Assembly: GCF_937616625.2 (NCBI RefSeq)
Contig: NC_065570.1
Coordinates: 65,065,665-65,129,664 of the forward strand
Source of the DNA: Mercurialis annua
Lineage: Eukaryota; Streptophyta; Magnoliopsida; Malpighiales; Euphorbiaceae
Reading direction: 5' to 3'
DNA: 64,000 nt
The translations under genes and the position numbers were made by a program. Each line of letters begins with the position of its first letter. Position 1 is the first letter of the stretch. Of the stretch, positions 45,960-58,926 are shown one piece after another. A model generated the notes under the pieces. The model did not search any database and had not been told where the DNA came from. It saw nothing but the letters and a program-made list of their open reading frames with translations.

Positions 45960-48370
45960 TATGATGACCAATTATTAAGCCTCTTAATTTAATTTTTTGG
46001 TTAAATAATTAACTTAATTTTTAGCCGACCAAATTACCCTTTTTCATTTTTGTTGCTTTCTTTGACCCCACCATTATCTTGGAACGGCTCTTACATTAAA
46101 CTTTGTTTTTCATGTTTTTTTAATTACTACTCCCTGTCATAAAAATAAAGTAAATAAATTTGTATAATACTCTCTGTTTTATAATATTTGTTATTTATTT
46201 TATGTAACAAAAAAAATTAATCGAATTGTCTATTACTACTATTTTATGTTGAATATTCTTTTAAATCTTATTAAATTATTTATTGATAGGGGTTAAACAT
46301 AAAAAATAACAGTAAATACATATTTGATATTTTAAAGCGACATGTAGTATAAATTAAAAAAAATTAATTTTTATTGCATAACAGTATTAAATGTTTTTAT
46401 ATTTTTTAAAAAATTGTTTATCTTTTGATTTTAAAATATTAAACTTATTAGTTTGTGGATAAAATGATTATTAATTTTGATTGGAAAAAATATATCATCT
46501 GAGCCATTTTGTTGGAGGAATTCTGTTTTCAAATCGTCTCATTCTAATGACCAGTTTTGATTTATATTATACTTTAGATTAAATTTTCTTATTTTATCTT
46601 TTATTATTACTTTTGAGATTAATATTTCAATGGAATGTGAAGCGTGATATATAGATAAAAAATAAAAATATACTCAATATAATAATTTTTCTTAAAGAAT
46701 TATTGACAATTAGAACAACTCAAAGAAAACACTATAAATAGCTAAAAATAATAAATAATAAATAATAAAATTGATATTTTGATTAATTATTTAAATTGGA
46801 CGTTCAAACTAACAAATTTTTCTATCTTGTTGAAAAAAGTAATATTTTATTTTGTATTTTTTACTATCTCATTTTAAAAATCTTATATTTTATTTTAAAA
46901 TGTTCGGTTTTAAAAGTTCCATTCTGTTTGAACTTCTATTTTTATTTTCTTTAAACCACCTTGTAAGAAATTGTATCTACTATCATCAATAAGGATAAAA
47001 CCAAAAAAAAACATTTAAAAAATTTAAAAGATAAAATTATATAAAATAAATAATTTAAAAATTAAAATACTCTAATTTTACTTTTAATTGATCTAAAAAT
47101 AGAGAGTTTTGTCCTTAATTAACTAAAAACGTATTTTCAAGTGACCTTAAAAAAAGAGTATTGTCTTTAATCAATTAAAATAATTAAGTGTGAATTAATT
47201 GATCCAAATGCATAAGTTTAGGACCGTAATTTAAAAATAATCTTAAAAATTAAAATATTACATTTATAATCGCCTTAAAATCGGTTGGAGCGACTTTTAA
47301 ATCTTTTAAAGAGATTTTTGTTGTCTTAAGGAGTCCTCTGACTCGCTTCAAATTAATCGAAATAATAACTTCAGGCATTAGATAGTACTTATACCAAAAA
47401 GAAAATACATTTAAGGCCAATGTCTTTAGCTTTGTTTTTTTTTGTATTAAAAAAAATAGAAAAAGAATCTCATATTATCCAAGCCAATTTAAAATAATTT
47501 TTGATTCCAAAAATTAATTAATAATTTATATGAATAAAATACTGGCATACAATGTTGTCATATTGGTGGCTGGTGATAGTTATGCCAGATCAACTTATCT
47601 GTAAACAAACCTAAAAGGCAATTTAATTATATAGTTTGTAGTGGTTACTCTTATGGTTCTTATAAAATTCATTATTCACAAGACTATGAATTGCATGAAA
47701 ATGCTTTTTATCATTAGAAGAACAGCTAAACATATAGGATTGTAATCTTTTTTTTTAGATTATTTTTATTTTCTTGGCAACCAAACAAGGGTTTGCATGT
47801 GAGAAAATGAAAAACATTGATGTACTGATCTGTGCAAAATAAGCAACATATTTATTTTATTGAGATTTTGATAGGTTTTGGAAGAATTATTTGGATTAGC
47901 AAAAAAAAGTGATAATTCTGTATTGCTTAAGAAGTTTTTTTAAAAGAAATTAACAATAAAGCATGTATTATTAAAAATTCAATCCAATCATTGATTTTAT
48001 TTTCTCCAATTCGTATTGCTCAAGTAGTAGTTATCAAATTATTGAGTAGGAGAATGTTAATTAATTGAATGGGAGCCAGCTAATTTTGAAAATCGATACC
48101 ACATATTTTTAGGGCCCAAATATTAGTATTAAAATTGCTAACAGCTGATTGTGAACAAAGTAAGCCTGGAAATACAATTTTGTAGAGTTTATCAAATGGT
48201 GTTATCCATACTAATTGGGAAAATAAAGGTGTTTTTTTTTCTGTTTGGGATAAAGAAGACGAATTAGAATGGTTCTCTTGTTGCTGATTTTGATATGGCA
48301 CCGTTCCGGATAGAGATAATTTTACAATTTTGGCCGGCTTTGGAAAGTCGCAGAGGCCTTATTAAATGAA
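45960..48370. other. Upstream intergenic region of the aquaporin, AT-rich
   Basis: No gene recognised. CTCCCTGTCATAAAAATAA (46,128) followed by CTCTCTGTTTTATAATA (46,170) resembles Stowaway-type MITE ends, but the other end was not found. The rest is low-complexity AT-rich sequence. Confidence 0.35.
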
Positions 48371-48373
48371 AAA

Positions 48374-48746
48374 GGCTTAATCACCAAAAAAACCCTCACC
48401 TTTTAACCCCTTTTCAATTGCATCCTGACGTTGCAATTTTGTCAGTTGCACCCTAATTTGCACCTTTAGATTTCAATTCCACCCTCAAAATCAAATTGGA
48501 CTCTTTTTCATTCGGAAAAAATTCATAAAAACCCTTATAAAGTACTCGTTTGAACTCTTTTCCACATAAAAAGTTAAAAATGGATGACTTGTTTTAACTT
48601 TTTTCAAATGAAAAAGAGATCAATTTAGTACTTGAGGGTGGAATTGAAAACCAAAGGTGCGAATTAGGGTGCAACTGACAAAATTGCAACGTCAGAGTGC
48701 ATTTGAAAAAGGGTTAAAAGGTGGGGGTTTTTTTGGTGATTAAACC
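48374..48746. mobile_element. Mutator-like MITE, 373 bp, exact 9-bp TSD
   Basis: Starts GGCTTAATCACCAAAAAAAC and ends with the inverted TTTTTTTGGTGATTAAACC. The arms pair through TTGCATCCTGACGTTGCAAT / ATTGCAACGTCAGAGTGCA and CAGTTGCACCCTAATT / AATTAGGGTGCAACTG. The 9-mer AATGAAAAA flanks both sides (48365-48373 and 48747-48755). It belongs with the GGCTTAAT-ended group at 20,752-23,026. Confidence 0.88.
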
Positions 48747-48789
48747 AATGAAAAATTATATAATACAACCGTTGTGGCATATTATCCGT

Positions 48790-49020
48790 ATAGTTTACGT
48801 TGCCTACTTTAAAATACAGACGAGTTAATAAGGCGCTCTTCTATCTTAAATGAGGTCGCGGGTTCAAACAGTATTTATGTATGTAACCGTTTAAAATTTA
48901 GTCAGAGTTTTTCCTTCTGCAAGAGACCTATCCGGTTCGAGTGGGGATTAGTCTCAATATGTAAGGTTTAAAGGTGTCGTTTCATAGTTAGAATCCGTTC
49001 AGTACATCTTATGGTCATTA
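48790..49020 (+). repeat. tRNA-derived SINE-like sequence
   Basis: A box A-like GAGTTAATAAGGCGCTC (about 48,823) and box B-like GCGGGTTCAAACAG (about 48,858) are spaced as in tRNA-derived elements. A non-tRNA body with TATCCGGTTCGAGTGGGGAT follows. The 3' end and duplication were not determined. It overlaps sequence related to the repeat at 11,116-11,290. Confidence 0.45.
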
Positions 49021-51780
49021 CCAAAAATAAAATGTGGTAGCCATATGGAATATCTAATAACAAATAAAAAAAATTAATCGCAAATGCTTATTTATTTGTT
49101 GTAAAAAAATAACGGCAAACACTTTTATTGAAGTGATTATGCAAAATAGACTAAATTCATGGGAAAACTATCAGATTGGACATAAATGTTAATTTTTTTG
49201 GTTGGCTTTGTAAAGAGTTATAAAGATTTATATTTTCCGGATCATTAGACTTTTTGCTTATCAATTTTAATTGCAATTAGCTAGTTTATATTAGTTGCTT
49301 CGTTTTGTGAACATCCTGACAAAATAAATAACACATAAATATAACTCATTAAAAAGTTTAAAATCTTTTCTATTAATCAAGAAATTTTTAATATCGCATT
49401 TGGATGTATATATTTATTTTTGAACAATTAAAAATGAATTATTATAGATTTATAGTTTTAACCTTTGCAGACTTAATTTAAGGATAGGATTTTGTGTGCT
49501 AATTTGAGAATTGCATGTATGAATATCTTCTTTCATTATAGTAATTTTTTTTAAAAAGAAATATAACATTTTATTGTATTATTGAAAAAAATTATAAATT
49601 CACATAAATAGCTTATATGAGAATATATTAACAGATAACCTATTTGTACGAATGAATGAGATAAGATTTTCTATGACAACACCGTGAAATCGAAAATTGC
49701 AAATTGTTGATCATGTATCACTATGTCTTCCGTAAGCAATTGACCATCAATTGGGCATCAATTCAAAGAAATACTTGATCAAAAACACAGTCTGTAATTA
49801 TGATAGCTTCAATATAATTTGTTCAATTTTCACTATGAACAGTTCAGATATGTATGCATAAAAATATCCACAAAGGGAGCATCAAATTTACTATAAGGGC
49901 AACATAAAAACTTCCATAAAAGAAAATATAAACTCCATAAAAGAAGAGGTAAAACAACAATTAGAAAATAAACAAACACAACAAAATCAGTAAAAAAAAG
50001 ATATTAAAAACATAAGAAATGTTAACTTATTTTAACCCATTTTAAAGATAAACTCACAATTCTTTAAATTTAAGTTATTCATGTTTCATTTTTTTGAATT
50101 TTTTAAATTTATAGCATAACTTATGTCAACTTATTTTAACCCATTTTAAAGATAAACTCATGCAATTCTTACATAGATATAAGAGAAATTTTCAGTAATC
50201 ATTATCTTTTGTTCCGAATATAATATAAACAGATAGAATTTGCAATCACAACAATGGCTCTTTTGCACATAATAAAACAATAGTGAGCAACGAAGTTCAA
50301 TGAGCACTTTCTCACAGCATTAATTAAAAAAATAAAATAAATATGTATGCATTAAAACTATATAAAAGAACCGACCATCTTATAATGTATATTTTGTTCA
50401 ACAATGATGTGATGAATGGACCTGCCCAATACAATTTGAGATAGTGTTTTAAAAATTCGAGTGGAAGGTTGATTTATTTCTTAGAGATATTAAAGTTAAA
50501 ATCCATTTAAATTACTTTCGACAAATTTTAAACGATTTATATTAATATTTAAATAAAATAAACTCATTAAAGAACTTCAAATTTAATTAAATTTGAACTA
50601 ATTCACCTGATCAAGCTATGAACAGATAAATTGTGATTGACAATTTAAAAATCAAACAATGTAACCAACTGATTCAAGTGATCGAGTAAAATTATATTAA
50701 AAAGGTATAATTTGAATGGCTCATGTCTTTTTTAATAATTCTATGACCTAATATCAAAAAATGCAAAATATATAGATTCAGCTGTTTCAAACTCTCAATC
50801 CAACCAGTTTAACTGGCCGTTCCAATTTTCCGATCACCTATTTTTTTTAATAATTGAAAAGAAAAGACGTTTATGGGAGGAATCGAACTCACGACCTTAT
50901 TACTTTGTTCGATCATTTGTTTTAGGTGCTTATATAAGTTCATGGAGTTGCTCTCCTTTTAATTCAATTAAATTGTGGCTATAAGGATTGCCACGTGGCT
51001 TATACTCAAAGCCTTTAAAATAAAATGGAAAAATTAAAATTTTGTCACATAGTTGTGTAAGCTTAATAGTGACACATTAGTTGGTCGGTGACATTTATCA
51101 TCTTTTGTTGTAAACCATAGGTCATAATATTGAGTAGTCTTAGTTTTATAAACTCTATAACCATTAGCTTTATAATAACACGTTTTACTACAGGCGGCTA
51201 GAGACACCATCTGCAGAAATGTTTGACCTTCATACAGTCGTATGTAGTGTATGTTTGTCTGTGCTAACAATAATTCCAATCTTGTATTTTTGGGCTTATG
51301 GAGTCCAAATTTATTAATTTTGAGTCTTATGGGTAGTTTAGAATTTTATATTATTTAATTAATCCTTTAAAATTTAATTATTTATTATGATAAGAAAAAA
51401 AAGAGTTTCATTATGTAGTAGAAATCGACGTTTATTCATGCACCGATGTAAACGAATTTAGATCAAATCTAATCAGATTCGAGTATATTCAAAGTAAATT
51501 TTAAATTCTTTTCATACTTATAGTAAGCTTTCTTTTGTTGTTAAATCGTTATTTCGTACTTGCATTTATAAGCGCTTGGACCGTACTTATACAACGTTAT
51601 TTAAAAAAAAATAGACCTACTATAAATTCAAATCAGACTGCACTTAAATTTAAAATTAATAGATTTAATTACATAAAAAACAGAATTTACCCAAAATAAT
51701 CTCATTAATACGATGGATGTTTCTGTTTTTGAATAATACTATTTTTTTTTATTTTAATACTTTTACTTTTACACATATAT
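49021..51780. other. Intergenic, AT-rich, no gene seen
   Basis: About 2.7 kb with no protein-like frame. A short duplicated stretch reads TTATTTTAACCCATTTTAAA (about 50,027 and 50,132). GGAATCGAACTCACGACC near 50,882 is a box B-like string on the minus strand, probably from another decayed tRNA-derived repeat. Confidence 0.4.
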
Positions 51781-52000
51781 CAATTACTCCTCTAGTTCCT
51801 TCATAGCTAATTCTTCAATTCCAACTCAAAGTCTTTTTCTATTTTATCTTATTACCGCCGCCAACCGTCATTGTCTCAAGTCCGGCGCCGCCGGTGCAAG
51901 TCCTCTGCCATTGCACACCATCGCCATAACCCGTTCATAACAGCATTTTCTTCTTTATATCTGGTTCCACCTCCCACGTCCACAGACACCACCGACTAAC

Positions 52001-52357
52001 AATAGATCTGGCGATCCACATCCTCTTCCTCTGTTCTTTATTGGTAACAACATCTCCTTCTTTAGATTTAGATATGGTGAATTACTCCTTCAGATCTGTC
52101 ATCCTAATCTCAATCAGAGAACAAGGGGATGAAGATGAACGATCTAAATCGGATAACGTCACAGTCATATAGATCTGGCGATCCACATCCTCTTCCTCTG
52201 TTCTTTATTGGTAACAACATCTCCTTCTTTAGATTCAGATCTGGTGAATTACTCCTTCAGATCTGGTGAATTACTCCTTCAGATCTGTCATCCAAATCGC
52301 AATCAGAGAACAAGGGGATGAAGATGAACGATCTAAATCGGATAACGTCACAGTCAT
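52001..52357 (+). repeat. Tandem duplication of about 170-190 bp
   Basis: The unit beginning AGATCTGGCGATCCACATCC occurs at about 52,002 and again at about 52,170, each running through GGATAACGTCACAGTCAT. The second copy is longer by an internal duplication of TGGTGAATTACTCCTTCAGA. Flanking sequence (51,855-51,990) is rich in CCGCCGCCAACC-type stretches like the cores of other inverted-repeat elements here. The plus-strand frame at 52,266 is a by-product. Confidence 0.8.
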
Positions 52358-52529
52358 CGTCCTCTTCTTCTTCATGAATCGCAACTGTCGTCGTCCTCTG
52401 CTTGTCCTCGAATCCCTCTCTTCTTCGTCGTTTGGAGATGCTTCAATCAGCAGCGACCTTCATCCGCCACAATCAGCAGAGGCACCACCTCGTCCTTCCA
52501 AAAGAAATCATTATTACTAACTCATTGTG

Positions 52530-53000
52530 CAAAGATTGGTTGTTCTGCAATGGTTAACCAATAGTTAACTTTGGATAAATAGTTGGTTGTATGCAATGAT
52601 GCTCTTGATTTTATGTTAACCAATGGTTAACATTCGGTAAACCGTTGGTTGTTCTGTAATGATGCTCTTGATTTTCTAATATAATTTTGTTCACTTGTAT
52701 ATCTGTAATGATTTGGGTGTTGGTTAACCTTGGATAAACCGTTGGTAAACTTGTTAAATATTTTATTTTGAATATATTATTAATAAATCGTTAGTAAATT
52801 GTTGGTAAACTTGAATTGTGTATCTTAAACAATTTGTATTTTATTTAATTTTAGTTTTAGTAGTGAGCTGTGAGTAAACCGCTGATATATTTATAGTCAA
52901 TCAATTTTTAGTATTATCGTTAATAATTTTTTAGTAAACTTAAATTGTATATTTAAACTATAAACTATTTTCTAGTATACCGTTAGTAACCTGTTTAGTA
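52530..53000. repeat. Degenerate repeats with GGTTAACCAATGGTTAAC
   Basis: Near-palindromic GTTAACCAATGGTTAAC and relatives recur around 52,550, 52,612 and 52,722. GGTTGTTCTGTAATGATGCTC-like units occur at about 52,536, 52,575 and 52,650. From there the TGGTAAAC motif decays into AT-rich sequence. No coding function is evident. Confidence 0.5.
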
Positions 53001-54149
53001 TACCGCTGATTAACCAAAATCGTATTTTTAAGATTAAAAAAAATTGAGAATAAAAAAAATATTTTTGTAAAAAAAAGTACAATTAGTATTTTAAAAAAAA
53101 AAATTGAAGTTGTATTTTTGAGAATATTTTATCTTTTTATAGGCATTATCTAAAGAGATCAAATTAATATCCGAACATGAACCAAAGTGGGCGGGCCTGA
53201 GCAGGCCCAGAGGATAGCCCATTGAATAGGTCTAGGACTCCCTAGATGACGTTCAATGGTATTAAAATATCAAATAACTTGTTGAGTTCAATATTCATTC
53301 AAAGTCAATCAATTATAACAATTGTGAATATGTAATCAGTGCCAAATAAAGTAACTATTTTGCTATATTTGCAAAGTAAAAGATTGTTAAGGAAAATTAA
53401 AATCTAATGTTGAATTCTTAGGTAAATTTAGAAAATATATGTTAGCAATTTCTTGGCAGATGTTACATAATTGGGGCTTGCTATAGATAGTAGTAAATTA
53501 TACAACATAGCTTGCTCATATTTATTATATATATATATATGTTCTTTAGGGTTTGTAGAGTAAACACAAACAAAAGTGCCAAATTTTCTTCACAATATTT
53601 TGTAGTTTTTCAAGCAAATGACATGAAGAAAAATATGTATATAAAGAAATGCTCAAATATATGTTTGAGATCGTTGTTCATGGCATCAATTCAAGAAAGC
53701 ATCTAGGTTCTACAAGCAATGAGTAAGTGGATTTCAATACTAATTTTAAATTGTTAATTATGATGGGAAAGATGGTTTAATTGTCTTGCTGCGTTATTCT
53801 AACCAAATCTAATCTTTTTTAAATTGAAAATTACTTATTAAAGTTGGGATATAAGTTACGAAAAAATTCGAATTCAAACAAATTGAATTTTTTTGATAAT
53901 GCTTTTAAAAAGAATGAATAATCTGGCTAAAATTGAAATGTATTTATCAAAAATTGACTAAAAGTGATGATTTTGAAAGTTTTGCCAGATTTACCTTACC
54001 CGAAAAGGTTTAGTGTTTTAATATATTAAGTCATTAAATTACTAACCTTTTCAATTTCATGGTAACAGATGAATTCAGAAGAAGATACAACTTGGAGAAA
54101 TCAGAGATCTACAATGGCCTGAATCCCTCCCAACGGCTATCCTCTTCCT

Positions 54150-54740
54150 GATATCCATTCATAGATCAACCTAGCCACGGGCCGGTTTTGGAACTGACCG
54201 ATTCCGAGCTGGTGAACCGGACAGAAACTGGGAAGAACATTTCCAGTTTGGTTACCCATTTACAAAATGGAACCACGGATCCCTGCTCGGACCCGTCAAT
54301 ATTAAATTTAAATTTATATATAATCATAACCTAATTCATTTTTTTTATTTCAAGATATGTCATGTCATATATAAAAGTACTAAAATTTATCACATCATCT
54401 ATAAATTAATTCTAAATTTTACCTTCTTTTGTTACAAGATTAATTACAAAAAAATTTACTCTTTTTTTTAATATTAACTATAAATTAATCAAATTTTGCT
54501 ATCTTTCATCTCCCACGTGGATATGTAGTATGCTGTTTTTCTTTGGCTTGCATGAAAACATGGGCCAAGTAGTGTCATGCAATTTTTCAATTTTGGGTAT
54601 TATATTCAATTTTTCCAATTTTTTTAATTTACATATTCAATTTTAAATTAAATTTTTATTTTATTTTTTGAACTAGTCGAAACTAAAGTTATGAAACAGA
54701 ACGAGTAAGTTCCAGTTTTTTAGACCGTGAACAGCCGCTA
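54150..54740. mobile_element. Possible TIR element with CCACGGGCCGGTTTTGG end
   Basis: AGCCACGGGCCGGTTTTGGAACTG at the left and GGTTCCAG..TAGACCGTGAACAGC-type sequence at the right (54,700-54,735) form a weak inverted pair. It resembles the GGCCACGGTTC-ended element at 62,655. The termini are uncertain. Confidence 0.4.
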
Positions 54741-55473
54741 TTTTCGCTTGGTAGATTCTATATGAACATAATCATTTTTTTAATATAATTGTTTATATAT
54801 TATTCAACCTTATAAATTTCACCATTGAATCTTTTTGCGCATATGCAACCGAATAATCTAATTAATATACGCGTTGAAGCATAATTAAATTTAGCACAAT
54901 TTTGCGTTTATCCTTAGTATCTTGATTTATACCAAAGGAAGAAAAAAAGAATGTTCACTTGATAGCATTAAACTGCAAAATGAGGAACAATGGCAGAACT
55001 TAAAAAGTAAATGAAGGTGTGGAAAAGATAAATTGATGGCTACTTGATAAGGAGAGAGATGAGACAATTATAAAAATAATATCATGAAAATAAATGAAAA
55101 TAATCGATGATCGGAAGCTAAAGAGCGCCATGATCGGAGGCTAAAGAGCGGACGCCCATCCTTGTTCTTGATTCCGCTCATAACCATTGCAAAGAGTAAA
55201 GAGGAATTCATAAAAAAAAAAAGTAAAGAGGAAATAAGACAGAAATTAATCAATTAATTCTGGAAATTTTATTGTAACTATTTAGGAAACAATTTCACAT
55301 GAAAAGCTTTATTAATTTATTTCCATAATATATTAAAATATCCACAAACGATACATGAACAATTTGAACAAAGAAAAAAACTACTAGTAACATTTGATGA
55401 TTCAATTTCATAACCTCTACCAAGTATCCAAAATCCCGCCTAACTGACACTAATTTCACCATAACCGGCAAAA

Positions 55474-55641
55474 TCAACGACGATACTCGCGATCATCTTC
55501 ATGTTCTTCAACTTTTTCTTCTCTGATCGTCTCCAATTTAGGAGAATTAGACGGCCTTAACGGAAAGTGAAGAAGAGACGGTGCAACTTCATTCCAAAAT
55601 TTAGTTTTCATAGTACAACTTTGAATCAATCGCTTCACCAT
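55474..55641 (-). CDS. Small basic/acidic uncharacterised protein (55 aa)
   Basis: Single-exon frame from the ATG 55639-55641 to a TGA at 55474-55476. It starts MVKRLIQSCTMKTKFWNEVA, has a Pro-rich middle (SLLHFPLRPSNSPKLETI) and ends in an acidic, charged tail (EEKVEEHEDD, REYRR). Neither a signal peptide nor a membrane helix is seen. The gene was called because of its protein-like composition in an AT-rich setting and because a TATA box and a G-box lie at sensible distances upstream. It resembles short plant-specific proteins with no known role. The alternative is that it is an uORF or part of a longer spliced transcript. Confidence 0.6.
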   Translation of the reverse strand: MVKRLIQSCTMKTKFWNEVAPSLLHFPLRPSNSPKLETIREEKVEEHEDDREYRR

Positions 55642-55743
55642 CTCGAACTAGACGTTTTTTTGGTAGATTTCTTGAATTGAGAGTTTATCTTTGTTCTTAG
55701 AAAGAAAGCTTCTTGGAAGATAGATATTGAAGAGAAGCAATTT

Positions 55744-55832
55744 GGAATTATATAGGGAAAGATTAATCAGTATTAGAAGCTTGGAATAGAAGAAACAAAT
55801 TTATGGGAGTCGGCAATAAGAGTAGCCACGTG
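55744..55832 (-). promoter_or_regulatory. TATA box and G-box/ABRE of the 55-aa gene
   Basis: On the minus strand CCCTATATAATTCC (about 55,744-55,757) is a strong TATA box about 105 bases upstream of the ATG. A perfect CACGTG G-box, within ACACGTGGC, lies at 55,827-55,832, about 75 bases further upstream. ACACGTGGC is an ABA-response-type core, so stress or ABA regulation is possible but only inferred. Confidence 0.6.
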
Positions 55833-55899
55833 TACTGTTTTGTTAAAGTAGGTTGCCTACTGGAAGTGAATAACATTTGATTTAGACCATACAATTAAC

Positions 55900-58322
55900 G
55901 GACGACAAAAAAACACTCTTCCTAAATTTCTCTCTTTCACCAACTTAAGTGTCTTATATTCCTTATAGATTCCCAATAATATCTAAATGTAATGTCGTGT
56001 TAACAAGGGTATCATACACGTTGCATATAAATAATTGAAATAAATATAATTACTAAAGAATTTAATTTATGAAAATAAAATAAAACTAGTAATAAATAGT
56101 TATTTTATTGAGTTACTTTTGTTTTCTTTCAATACATAGATTATAATTAACAAAGTATGCATATGACATTTGATTAATTAAAAGAATAATTGAATGTTCA
56201 TGATTTCTTCAAATAATTATCAGTTTAAAACAAAGATCATTGATTATCTCGGATGCCTCTTATCACTTCTGGTATTATTATCCTCCTTTAATCGTCTAAC
56301 CCTAACTCCCTTCTCTTATACAATCGCTAAACAACTCCGACATTAACTATTACCAACTGTTTTTAATTAAAAGATATTAAATTCACAATGGATGATAATT
56401 TGCCTTCCGTCCGAGATTGAATTTGAATGACTAATCATCTTTGATATAGTGATGTTAGATGTTTCTGCTAAAGATTGTATACACAAATGAAATGGATATG
56501 CAATCTTATTACCTAAGAAAACTACAACACTGGCAAATGAATAGACCAATGAGGAATTCCAGAAAATCAATGAGCAAGTCCGAAACAGGTAATCAACCTG
56601 CCAAAACCTAGAGTTTGCGATTATCACTAAAAAAATTGAGACAAATTTAAGAACAGCTGACTGAAGAAAACAATTGCCTATAGCAGAATGACAGAGAAAC
56701 AGCAAAATGAAGCAAAATCAACATATGTGAAGAAAATTAATGGAAGCGGAACAAGGAATTGCTTCTCAGTTTTTCTAATAATTTAAAGACAACACCAAAT
56801 AGAGGAATCATAACTGATACGGTCTATCATCCTATTATGCATTCAGTTTACACTGAAAGAGCTTACCAGTTAATAGGTCCCAAATATACTTTGAAAAATG
56901 TGGTTTCAAGAGCTGTACAGAATCAGTATTGCATTATAAATCTGAATGTGCCAACATTAGTTCCAAGTTCTCAATCTGGTAAAGGCTTAAGTGGGGAATG
57001 GGATGACATCATTTGTTCAACTATGGCTAAAGTAGCAGATTACAACATGAGATTCTACAGAGGTTTGTATTTCAAATATACATTCGTGTATACACAGTGC
57101 CACACCAAAACATAGTTATAAAGCTTGTGCCAAGAAAAACAACTCTACCAAATTCACATTAAGGTCTAAACAAAAAACCAATAAGGATGTCCCACATAAG
57201 CTTTTCCATATTACAGGCAACCTATTTAGCAAGGACACGGGAAACAGAACAGTTGCTCACAAACGTGACCAGACAGTGTTACTTAAGATTTTCTATTTTA
57301 AAAATGAAGCTTTGCATCTAAAAGCAAAGTTTGAGACACATTTCGAAGAGAATAGTGTTGATTGGATAAAGTGTTTGTACTACTTAGCAGGAATGGTATA
57401 CGTGATCTGACCTAAATAAGCAGAATTAAACATTTGGCAAAATAGAGCAAAAAATTGAGAACAGAAAAGTTTTATTAATAGCTTATCCTCAACAAAATGA
57501 CAAATGAAATAAGCTACTAAAGAAAATTGAATCCTAATCAACACTTACAAATTGAAAAACCTAGTTTAGTTATTTGAGCCAACACAGGGTAGCAAGTTAT
57601 TTGTTTGCTTACTTCTTGTTTAGCATTTATTCCAGCTTCAAATTGTAAACCCTAGAAATGCCAATATACTATTCCACAAGTACCATTAACGCAAATTTAA
57701 CCAATACATCCGTACTTTACATCACTGGAAACTAGTTTTTCTACTTTTTTTGTTTCATTCTCAATAAGAGACTATGCTAACCATGAACTTTCAATAAGTA
57801 AATGCCAATTTAAAATTCCCTAAAACCATAAACACAAATTTAAACAATAGAACCGTACTTAACGTTAGTACAAACTAGTTTACAATTCTTGATCGGGTAC
57901 TCCAGTAATTAATTGAGTTTTTCTACTTTTTTGTTACATTCTTGATTGGATACTCAAAAATAAATTCAAGCACCTCCAAGAGTCTCTCTTAAAATTGCTT
58001 CTACAGTATTGTTGGTTGTGCTTTTTTAGCAGAATACAAGTAGAATACAGTAAGCAATTAAAATTCTATCAACGGCTAAAAGCTCACACTCTAAACATTC
58101 ATCTAAACATATTTGAACCACGGGTTAAAATAAAGCTTAAAATGATGATCAAATTGAAAACCTAATTACCCTGTAAAACAATAATATCCAAGATAAAATC
58201 TCATAAAAATTAACCAAAACCAAGTAATTAGATGATGACAATAATTAAAGGCAGCGTTTATATGTTTCTTCGAAGGAAAAAAAAGAAAAAAACCAAAATA
58301 CCTCACAAATTCTCCCTCAAAA
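55900..58322. other. Intergenic and 3' region of RPL12
   Basis: About 2.4 kb. It is moderately AT-rich and less repetitive than most of the window, with open frames of 112 codons (minus) and 118 codons (plus) at 56,367-57,115 that do not resemble proteins. A duplicated CCAGTAATTAATTGAGTTTTTC-like patch lies around 57,735-57,925 (CTAGTTTTTCTACTTTTTTG occurs twice). It may hold 3' untranslated sequence or a non-coding transcript; I see no gene I can name. Confidence 0.4.
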
Positions 58323-58823
58323 TCATTCAAGAGGAACTTCAATTTCTCCATCAGTAATCTCCTGCTGCAAATCTTTCGGGTTTTTACCGTCGACGGTACA
58401 CCCAACCGACACACACGTCCCCAGGATCTCCTTCACAGTACCGGACAAATCCTTAGCCATGGATCTGGGCTTCATTATCTTCGCTATCTCAATCACATCA
58501 TCCAGCGATATATTGCCGCTGTGCTTAATATTCTTCGTCTTCTTCCTATCTCTCTCCGGCTCCTTCAACGACTTAATAACCAACGCAGCAGCTGACGGCA
58601 CCACCGATACTTTCGCCTGACGATTCTGCACCGTTAGCTTCACTGTCACGCGCAGACCCTTCCAGTCCTTTGCCGTTTCCTTTGCTATGTCTTCTCCAAT
58701 TTTCTTTGGGGATAAACCGAGCGGCCCGATTTTGGGCGCGAGGGAACTTGCGGCTCCGACTTCACCACCGGTCACCCGGACGAACACGTCCACCACTTGC
58801 GATGGGTCGAATTTCGGCGGCAT
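58323..58823 (-). CDS. RPL12: 60S ribosomal protein L12 (uL11), 166 aa
   Basis: Cytosolic large-subunit protein uL11, which with the P-stalk base binds the GTPase-associated centre of the 25S rRNA and helps recruit elongation factors. The intronless frame encodes 166 residues, the usual plant length. It starts [20 protein letters not shown], has the conserved [20 protein letters not shown] (N-terminal domain with the Pro-rich loop) and [20 protein letters not shown]. The C-terminal rRNA-binding domain contains [20 protein letters not shown], then [19 protein letters not shown] and an acidic end. No disruption was seen. Higher G/C at third positions than the surroundings marks it as a conserved, highly expressed gene. 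It is probably one of several RPL12 paralogues. Confidence 0.97.
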   Translation of the reverse strand: MPPKFDPSQVVDVFVRVTGGEVGAASSLAPKIGPLGLSPKKIGEDIAKETAKDWKGLRVTVKLTVQNRQAKVSVVPSAAALVIKSLKEPERDRKKTKNIKHSGNISLDDVIEIAKIMKPRSMAKDLSGTVKEILGTCVSVGCTVDGKNPKDLQQEITDGEIEVPLE

Positions 58824-58861
58824 TTTGGATCGGTGTGTTAAGAGAGTTGAAGAGTGAGTGC

Positions 58862-58926
58862 TGCTAGGGTTTCGAGAAACTATGGAAATGGTGTAATGTG
58901 GGTATTTATATTAACGTTTAGGGTTT
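58862..58926 (-). promoter_or_regulatory. RPL12 promoter: telo-boxes and TATA element
   Basis: On the minus strand AAACCCTAA (58918-58926) and AAACCCTAG (about 58,862-58,870) are telo-box motifs typical of plant ribosomal-protein genes. AATATAAATACC (58901-58912) is a TATA element between them. It lies about 80 bases from the ATG, fitting a short leader. Confidence 0.7.

Noticed and set aside
56759..57115. 118-codon plus-strand frame (and a 112-codon minus-strand frame at 56,367-56,705)
   Set aside because: No domain, signal or membrane pattern that resembles a protein, and no promoter or splice context. Kept only as intergenic; RNA-seq could change this.
58670..58867. 65-codon plus-strand frame opposite RPL12
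   Set aside because: Antisense shadow of the conserved RPL12 coding sequence.
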